Origin: Actinomycetes bacterium
GTDB lineage: Bacteria > Actinomycetota > CALGFH01
DNA length: 11,047 nt
Assembly: GCA_030152105.1 (NCBI GenBank)
Contig: JASLIH010000356.1
Coordinates: 1-11,047 of the forward strand
Direction of reading: 5' to 3'
Made by a program: the position numbers and the translations under genes
Shown here: piece after piece, positions 6,104-11,047 of the stretch
Layout: each line of letters opens with the position of its first letter
How positions within the stretch are numbered: the first letter of the stretch is position 1
Notes under the pieces: generated by a model
Told to the model about the DNA's origin: nothing
Databases searched by the model: none
What the model saw: only the letters and a program-made list of their open reading frames with translations

Positions 6104-7240
6104 TCAGCGCGCGCTGTCTTCGAGGGTCCGCCAGCGGCGCAGCCAGCGGGTCAGGTCCGATGGGGTGATGATCCCCACCACCTCGCCATCCTGGACCACC
6201 AGGACCCGCCCGGCCTCGCCGTCCTGGAGCTTGCCGAGCACGCCGTCCATCCGGGCATCGGGAGCCACCACGACCTGGTCGTCGAGCGGGACCATGAGCT
6301 CCCGCACCCGGCGGGTGGGCCACTGCTCCCTGGGCACTCGCCGGACCCCCCGCAGGGTCAGCAGGCCGATCGTCCGCCCCTGCTCGTCGACCGGGAAGGC
6401 GCTGTGGTCATAGCGCATGAAGTAGTCGTCCACGGCGTCCTGCAGCGACAGCTCCGGCGGGATCCGCCGCAGGTCGCCGGCCATCACGTCCTCGGCCTCC
6501 ACCCCGCGCAGCAACTGCTGCAGCTGGAGCTCCTGGTAGGAGGATCGGGCGGCCTGGACCAGGAACCACCCGATGAAGGCGAACCAGATCCCGCCGGCCA
6601 GGTCCCCGGCCAGCAGCCAGGCCACTCCGGCGGCCACCAGCAGCCAGCCCACGATCTGGCCGGCCACCGAGGCGACCCGGGTCGCCCGGGCCAGGCTGCC
6701 GGTGGCCTTCCAGATGGCCGAACGCAGCAGCCGCCCCCCGTCCAGCGGGAACCCGGGGGCCAGGTTGAACACCGCCAGCAGCAGGTTGGTCCAGGCGAGA
6801 TACCCGAAGGTCCCGGCCAGCGGTCTGGACAGAACGTCACGGCCCAGGCCGGCAACGATCCCGAACAGCCCGGCCAGGAGGCCGCTGGTGAGCGGTCCCA
6901 CCAGCGCGATCAGGAACTCGTCGCCCGGGCCGCGGGAGTCCACCCTGGCCCGGGTGGCCCCGCCGAACAAGAACAGGGTGATGTCCTGGACCCGGATCCC
7001 CCGGGCCTGGGAGACAAGGGCGTGGGCCAGCTCGTGGACCAGGACCGAGCCGAAGAACAGCACCGTCGCCAGGATGCCCAGCGCGACCGCGCCGCTGCCC
7101 GACAGCTCCGGGTACAGGACCGAGGCCCGCAGGTACATGCTGTAGGTGATCAGCAGGGCGATCACCGCCCAGGAGCTGTCGATTCGGATCTCGATTCCGG
7201 CGATCCTGCCCACCCGCCACGATGTTCCGAACATCGCCAT
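6104..7240 (-). CDS. Site-2 protease family (M50) membrane metalloprotease with two CBS domains
   Basis: This encodes 378 aa, resembling mycobacterial Rip3-type S2P proteins. The zinc motif HELAH is at 69-73 inside a membrane helix (about 50-76), and the third ligand is Asp167 in [12 protein letters not shown] (159-170). About six membrane segments are visible (near 22-37, 50-76, 109-132, 144-160, and two between 189 and 231). A cytoplasmic CBS pair follows (about 248-302 and 311-366), with [19 protein letters not shown] and [18 protein letters not shown] as the typical starts; such pairs often bind adenine nucleotides and gate activity. It presumably cleaves a membrane-bound regulator, but no anti-sigma factor or obvious substrate is encoded nearby. 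GGGGAG lies just before ATG 7240; the third-codon ATG (7234) is an equally plausible start. It is 42 bases downstream of the 39-aa gene and may share a transcript with the LuxR regulator. Confidence 0.92.
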   Translation of the reverse strand: MAMFGTSWRVGRIAGIEIRIDSSWAVIALLITYSMYLRASVLYPELSGSGAVALGILATVLFFGSVLVHELAHALVSQARGIRVQDITLFLFGGATRARVDSRGPGDEFLIALVGPLTSGLLAGLFGIVAGLGRDVLSRPLAGTFGYLAWTNLLLAVFNLAPGFPLDGGRLLRSAIWKATGSLARATRVASVAGQIVGWLLVAAGVAWLLAGDLAGGIWFAFIGWFLVQAARSSYQELQLQQLLRGVEAEDVMAGDLRRIPPELSLQDAVDDYFMRYDHSAFPVDEQGRTIGLLTLRGVRRVPREQWPTRRVRELMVPLDDQVVVAPDARMDGVLGKLQDGEAGRVLVVQDGEVVGIITPSDLTRWLRRWRTLEDSAR

Positions 7241-7282
7241 CAGCTCCCCTCAGTCGCTCCTGACATGGTGCACCGACCAGGG

Positions 7283-7402
7283 TCAGCTCGTGGCGAGCAG
7301 CTCCATGACGTGCTCGACCATGAAGCCGCGCCGCAAGACGAGCGCGGTGACCAGCTCGGCCAGCCTCAGGTGCTGAGCGAACGGCTCGGTCGGCTGGGTC
7401 AT
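7283..7402 (-). CDS. 39-aa small protein of unknown function, coupled to the LuxR gene
   Basis: This short frame begins MTQPTEPFAQHLRLAELV and ends at TGA (7283-7285). Its ATG overlaps the regulator's stop as ATGA (7399-7402), and GGGGAG lies seven bases upstream of the ATG. In 39 codons all but one third position is G or C, which is a strong coding signature. The composition predicts one amphipathic helix (about 9-37: leucines and valines with Arg/Glu/His spaced between, including LVTALVLRRGFMVEHVMELL). It has no cysteine and no clear membrane segment. It sits 42 bases before the S2P gene. It could bind the regulator, modulate the protease, or be an independent helical peptide. I recognise no family. 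Confidence 0.6.
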   Translation of the reverse strand: MTQPTEPFAQHLRLAELVTALVLRRGFMVEHVMELLATS

Positions 7403-10194
7403 GGGAGCGCTCCCCGGGTCCCTCTGGCCGGGTCGCCGGGCAGGGCCCGGTCCAGTTGGGCGCGCGAGCTGATATCCAGCTTGGTGAACACCTTGCCCAG
7501 GTGGTACTTGACCGTGCGGGCGCTGATGAACAACCGGCTGCCGATCTCCGGGTTCGACAGGCCGTCGCGGGCCAGCCGCGCAATCAGGGCCTCCTGGGCG
7601 GTCAGCGCATCATCTGTCTCGACGGTGCGCTTGCGCACCCGCTCGCCGGTGGCCAAGAGCTCGCGCCGTGCGCGCTCCCCGAACGCCTCCATGCCGATCG
7701 CGACGCACAGGTCGTAGGCGGTCCGCAGCTGCTCGCGCGCATGCACACGACGGCCCTCGCGGCGCAGCCACTCACCGTAGAGCAGCCGCGCCCGGGCGAG
7801 CTCCGGACGGAGCCGGGTGCGACGCAGCCGATCGATCGCTTCACGATACAAGTCGTCGGCGGCCGTGCCGTCGCTCAGCAGCGCCCGGCAGCGGGCCTCG
7901 ATACCGAGAGCGTCATCGGTGCCACAGGGCTGCGTCGTCTCCGCAAGCCGGTCCAGCGCCTCGCGGGCAAGCCCCGTGTCGCCCGCACGCGCGGCCGCCT
8001 CGACGAGCTCGGGCAGCGCCCATACGGATACCCACAGCTCGAAGGTGTTCGAGGTGGACTGGCGGGCCGAGGCCATCGCCTCCTCGTAGCGGGCGAGGCC
8101 GTTGTACAGCACGGCGGCCGCCCAGTGCGCCCAGATCGCCGCGCCGAGCTCTCCGCCAGCGGCTTGCTCGATCGCGCTCGCGATCGCCGCGGAGGCCTCG
8201 GCTTCCCTCCCTTGGAGTGCCCGGAGCCTCAGCAAGGCCCAAGGGAAGAACCGGCTTCCGGTTGCCGCCGCGACGCTGTCGGCCTCAGCGATGTTCGAGG
8301 CGGCACCCGCGAAGTCGCCGGTCCACGCGTTCGCGATGCCCAACGCGGAGAGGTGGAGCGGCAGCCCCGCAAGCGCACCGGCATCGCGGACGAGCTGGAC
8401 CTGTCTCGCCGAGATCGCACGCGCGCCGTCGTTGTCCCACACGGCGTTGCTGGCTGCCGGGGCCACCCAGCCCCAACGCAGGACGTCCTCCAGCGGGATG
8501 TCGAGGAGCGCTGTTGCCGCTCGCTGCAACGTCGGAGTCGCGGCGGCGTGACCATCGGTCGTCAGCAGGGCAAGCCCGTCGAGGAGCAGGTCGAGTGGAC
8601 GCGGGCCTCCCGGTCGCGGGGGGAGCGCCTGGACGGCGCGGCAGATCTCCGGGACGACATCCGATCCCCCGAGGTCTCCGGCGACGGACGCCGCGGACCA
8701 TGCGGTCAGGTAGGTCTGGCGCGCGAGTTCCAGGTCGACCGGCTCGAGGCGCCTCGCGGCCTTGAGCAGCAACCGCGGAGCCTCGCTGATGGCACCCGAG
8801 GCGAAGGCGACGTCGGCGCGCAGCAGATCCACCCTGGCGCGTTGGAACTGGTCGAGCGCTCCGGCATCCGCCGTGGCCACCAGCTCGAGTGCCGCGGCGA
8901 AGGCGCCGGCCTGGAAGCTCGCCTGCGCCGCAGCCAGCGCCCGCTCCGCACGCCGCTCCCGGTCCACGGTCAGCGCAACCGAGCGCTGCAGGAAGGCGGC
9001 CGCGGCGGCGACCCCGCCGCGGGCCTGCGCCCGGCCGGCCGAGCGCTCCAGCTCGGCCGCGACGTCCTCGTCGGGGCCTGGCGCGGCCTGTGCCCAGTGC
9101 CAGGCCCGACGGTCGGGATCGAGCTCCGGGTCGCTGGCCTCGGCCAGGGCGCGGTGCACCTCTTGGCGCTCCTGCAGCGATGCCGACCGGTAGACCGCCG
9201 ACCGCACCAGGGGATGCCGGAACCGCACCCGAGCGCCGAACTCCACCAGGCCGGCCTCGGCCGTCGGCGTTGCCGCCTCCGTGGCGATCCCGAGCCGCTC
9301 GGCCGCCCGCCACACCAGCACCGGATCGCCGACCGGATCGGCCGCCGCCACTTGCAGCAGGCGCAGGCTATCCTCCGGAAGCGGCTCAAGCCGCCGCCGG
9401 AAGCTCTCCTCGATCCGCCCCGACAGCGGCATCGCGTCGGGAAGGGCGAACCCACCCGCCAGCTCCGCCGACGTCACCCCCCGGGGCAACTCCACCAGCG
9501 CCAGCGGGTTGCCACCGGCCTCGTCCACGATCCGGTCGTGGACCCGCGGATCCAGTGGCCCGGTGAGCACCGAGTCCAGCAGGGCACGCGCATCGGCCTC
9601 CCGAAGGCCCTCGACCACCAGCTCCGGCAACCCCACCAGCTCGTCGCCCAGAATCCGGGCCGCGAAGACGATGCCGACCGACTCCGCGGCCAGGCGACGG
9701 GCCACGAATCCAAGGACCTGGGATGAGGCCTGATCCAGCCACTGCGCGTCATCGACCAGACAGACCAGCGGGTGCTCCTCGGCGACCTCGGCCAGCAGGC
9801 TGAGGGCGGCCAGCCCGACCAGGAAGCGGTCCGGCGCAGACCCCGGGCTCAGGCCGAACGCCATCCGCAACGCGTTGGCCTGTGGAGCCGGGAGCCGTTC
9901 CAGGCGGTCCAGCATCGGTGTCAGCAGCTGGTGCAGCCCGGCGTAGACCAGCTCCATCTCCGACTCGACCCCCGCCGCATGCGCCATCCGGCAGCCCGAC
10001 GCCTGCTCGACCAGGTAGTTCAGCAGGGCCGTCTTGCCCACCCCGGGCTCCCCGCTCACCACCAGGACCCGGCTCTCACCGGCACGGACCGAGTCGAGGA
10101 GCCGGTCCAGCAGGTCACATTCGCGGCCCCGACCCCGCAACTCCGCGGGATCCTGCCGCCGGCCAGAGGGTCGCCATCGGCCCTGGGACGACAC
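7399..10194 (-). CDS. LAL-type LuxR family transcriptional regulator with N-terminal ATPase
   Basis: This encodes 931 aa, a normal length for large ATP-binding LuxR (LAL/MalT-like) regulators. LRGRGREC (19-26) opens the AAA/NTPase region. Walker A is GEPGVGKT (48-55) and Walker B is LVCLVDDAQWLD (143-154). A long Ala/Leu/Arg-rich helical-repeat sensor region (roughly 380-850) follows. The C-terminal LuxR helix-turn-helix (about 862-921) reads LTAQEALIARLARDGLSNPEI, then SARTVKYHLGKVFTKLDISSR. The start is GTG 10194: G/C at third positions is high downstream of it and collapses upstream in the same frame. The GTG shares its first base with the TAG of a 35-codon frame (TAGTG), suggesting coupled initiation, since its own ribosome site is weak. 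ATP and an unknown ligand or protein would control DNA binding. It likely governs the genes after it. Confidence 0.92.
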   Translation of the reverse strand: MSSQGRWRPSGRRQDPAELRGRGRECDLLDRLLDSVRAGESRVLVVSGEPGVGKTALLNYLVEQASGCRMAHAAGVESEMELVYAGLHQLLTPMLDRLERLPAPQANALRMAFGLSPGSAPDRFLVGLAALSLLAEVAEEHPLVCLVDDAQWLDQASSQVLGFVARRLAAESVGIVFAARILGDELVGLPELVVEGLREADARALLDSVLTGPLDPRVHDRIVDEAGGNPLALVELPRGVTSAELAGGFALPDAMPLSGRIEESFRRRLEPLPEDSLRLLQVAAADPVGDPVLVWRAAERLGIATEAATPTAEAGLVEFGARVRFRHPLVRSAVYRSASLQERQEVHRALAEASDPELDPDRRAWHWAQAAPGPDEDVAAELERSAGRAQARGGVAAAAAFLQRSVALTVDRERRAERALAAAQASFQAGAFAAALELVATADAGALDQFQRARVDLLRADVAFASGAISEAPRLLLKAARRLEPVDLELARQTYLTAWSAASVAGDLGGSDVVPEICRAVQALPPRPGGPRPLDLLLDGLALLTTDGHAAATPTLQRAATALLDIPLEDVLRWGWVAPAASNAVWDNDGARAISARQVQLVRDAGALAGLPLHLSALGIANAWTGDFAGAASNIAEADSVAAATGSRFFPWALLRLRALQGREAEASAAIASAIEQAAGGELGAAIWAHWAAAVLYNGLARYEEAMASARQSTSNTFELWVSVWALPELVEAAARAGDTGLAREALDRLAETTQPCGTDDALGIEARCRALLSDGTAADDLYREAIDRLRRTRLRPELARARLLYGEWLRREGRRVHAREQLRTAYDLCVAIGMEAFGERARRELLATGERVRKRTVETDDALTAQEALIARLARDGLSNPEIGSRLFISARTVKYHLGKVFTKLDISSRAQLDRALPGDPARGTRGALP

Positions 10195-10301
10195 TATGCC
10201 GCCACCAGGATGAGCGAGACCAGCACGAACCCCGAACGCTCCAGGTCGGTCGAGGTCCCGGCGCTCGCCGCCCCGGCGCCCGGTGCGGTCCTGTCTCCCA
10301 T
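10194..10301 (-). CDS. Possible 35-aa leader peptide coupled to the LuxR gene
   Basis: The frame reads MGDRTAPGAGAASAGTSTD and ends SGFVLVSLILVAA-stop. GGTGAG lies about five bases before its ATG (10301), and roughly nine in ten codons end in G or C. Its TAG (10194-10196) shares one base with the regulator's GTG, so ribosomes finishing it could re-initiate on the regulator, which lacks a strong ribosome site. The C-terminal 12 residues are strongly hydrophobic but too short for a sure membrane helix. No family is recognised, and it may be a leader whose translation matters more than its product. Confidence is limited by length. Confidence 0.42.
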   Translation of the reverse strand: MGDRTAPGAGAASAGTSTDLERSGFVLVSLILVAA

Positions 10302-10564
10302 TGCGCTCACCCGTGCCCCACGGCCAACTGCAGCGCACCGCCGTTCGACCTCGCGCTCAGCGGACCGGCCGATCCATGAGACATCGGATATCAGCCGACG
10401 GCATCGCCCAGACAGGATGATTCCTCCTCGGTGAAGCGCTGCGGCGCAACGAGCGGTGCGGAATCGTGTCGTGTGACCTGCGGTAGCTGAGTAGCCTCTC
10501 TTGTCGGTCGGTGAGCCACGCGGCCACGATCGACAAGGGATCGGGAGCTGGGGAGGCTGGTGGC
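10302..10564. promoter_or_regulatory. Divergent intergenic region between the LuxR block and the GNAT gene
   Basis: These 263 bases must carry promoters for both directions. An imperfect inverted repeat with 14-base arms (10497-10510 and 10527-10540; 12 of 14 match, with the two mismatches able to form G-U pairs in RNA) and a 16-base loop ends ten bases before the GNAT ribosome site. It may be an operator or a 5' leader hairpin. On the - strand a perfect GAGGAGG (10423-10429) is followed by AATCATC and then CTG, with no ATG at a normal distance. I see no secure -35/-10 pair and no other gene here. Confidence 0.4.
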
Positions 10565-11047
10565 ATGGAGGCCCGGCAGGCACAGGGGGCGGACTGGGAG
10601 GCGCTGCGGCAGCTGCGGCTGCGAGCGCTGGCCGATGCACCCGACGCCTTCGCCAGCACCCTGGAAGCAGAGGTGGCGTTCCCTGCCGAGGTCTGGCGGC
10701 AGCGGGCCGAGGGAGGACCGGCGGCGGCGAACTTCATCGCCCGCCAGGGCGGCCTCGACATCGGCTTGGCGGCGGTCTTCGCTGAGCCGGATGCTCCTGG
10801 ACGTATGCATCTTGTGTCGATGTGGGTCGACCCGGGCTACCGACGACGAGGGGTGGCCCGGGCCCTCGTCGGCCAGGTCGTGCGCTGGGCGGCCGACCGC
10901 CGGGCCCACGAGGTGGTCTTGTGGGTGGCTGATCACAACACCGCTGCGCGCCGGCTGTATGAACAGATCGGCTTTCGACCCACCGGTAGGCGCCAGCCGT
11001 TGCCCTCCAACCTGGCGCTGACCGAGTCCCAGCTGCACCTGCCCCTT
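10565..11047 (+). CDS. GNAT family N-acetyltransferase (3' end cut by the window)
   Basis: From ATG 10565 the frame is open for 161 codons to the last base with no stop, so the gene continues beyond the window, probably by only a few residues because the usual C-terminal strand (TESQLHLPL) is already present. The N-terminal part LRLRALADAPDAFASTLEAE (17-36) is the common opening of this Rim-type group. The acetyl-CoA motif A is VSMWVDPGYRRRGVARALV (84-102), with RRRGVA as the pyrophosphate loop. VLWVADHNTAARRLYEQIGFRPTGRR (118-143) is motif B with the conserved Asn and Tyr. It should transfer an acetyl group from acetyl-CoA to an amine, substrate unknown. GGAGG lies eight bases before the ATG. 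It is transcribed away from the LuxR block. Confidence 0.88.
   Translation, partial: MEARQAQGADWEALRQLRLRALADAPDAFASTLEAEVAFPAEVWRQRAEGGPAAANFIARQGGLDIGLAAVFAEPDAPGRMHLVSMWVDPGYRRRGVARALVGQVVRWAADRRAHEVVLWVADHNTAARRLYEQIGFRPTGRRQPLPSNLALTESQLHLPL

Noticed and set aside
5654..9726. Very long open frames on the + strand (687 codons from 5654 and 756 codons from 7456)
   Set aside because: They lie opposite the protease and LuxR genes, whose domains and motifs are secure. Their translations are Arg/Gly/Pro/Gln/His-rich with no family features, the usual effect of G/C-biased codons on the opposite strand.
10195..10338. 48-residue N-terminal extension of the LuxR regulator to an ATG at 10338
   Set aside because: Third positions in this frame become A/T-rich upstream of 10194 and the residues do not resemble the start of LAL proteins; GTG at 10194 fits better.
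10413..10430. Perfect GAGGAGG on the - strand followed by AATCATC and CTG, sharing 14 bases with the ribosome site of the secreted barrel gene
   Set aside because: It could start a 73-codon frame at CTG ending at 10194, but that frame's upstream half has weak third-position bias and CTG starts are rare. Kept only as a note in the intergenic entry.

Overview
The window is GC-rich DNA with strongly G/C-biased third codon positions, short intergenic gaps and Shine-Dalgarno-led genes. The gene content (LAL-type LuxR regulator, Rip3-like site-2 protease with CBS domains, DipZ-like thioredoxin protein, several epoxide-hydrolase relatives) fits a soil actinomycete or a similar high-GC lineage such as Chloroflexota. 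The species cannot be named from this sequence. I see no rRNA, tRNA, CRISPR array, insertion sequence or phage gene.

Layout. Positions 1-50 are probably the 3' end of a + strand gene, followed by a strong terminator-like hairpin (60-101) and a weaker one (115-139). Everything from 167 to 10301 is on the - strand. Transcribed from right to left, it falls into two blocks. Block A (10301 to 6104) is a possible 35-codon leader ORF, a 931-aa LAL/LuxR ATPase regulator starting at GTG, a 39-aa small ORF whose ATG overlaps the regulator's stop (ATGA), and a site-2 protease with CBS domains. Block B (5847 to 869) begins after a 256-base gap holding repeats and palindromes. It is a tight run of four different alpha/beta-hydrolase-fold enzymes (microsomal-type epoxide hydrolase; epoxide hydrolase/dehalogenase-like; Ser-nucleophile esterase-like; epoxide-hydrolase-like) and a DipZ-like thioredoxin-fold protein with a single cysteine. 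After a 192-base leader comes a secreted allene-oxide-cyclase/dirigent-like barrel protein (676 to 167). On the far right, divergent from block A, a GNAT acetyltransferase runs + strand from 10565 and is open at the window end.

How the parts may work together (inference). Block B looks like an inducible detoxification or catabolic operon. Three enzymes with an Asp nucleophile suited to epoxide or haloalkyl opening and one Ser esterase are joined by gaps or overlaps of -4 to 34 bases. Block A couples a large ATP-dependent transcription factor to an intramembrane protease and an unknown 39-aa peptide, which suggests a sensing/regulatory module. No direct link between the blocks can be shown. 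The most novel-looking items are the ATGA-coupled 39-aa gene, the four-hydrolase run with its CxxW single-Cys thioredoxin-fold partner, and mutually exclusive hairpins in the leader of the secreted barrel protein.
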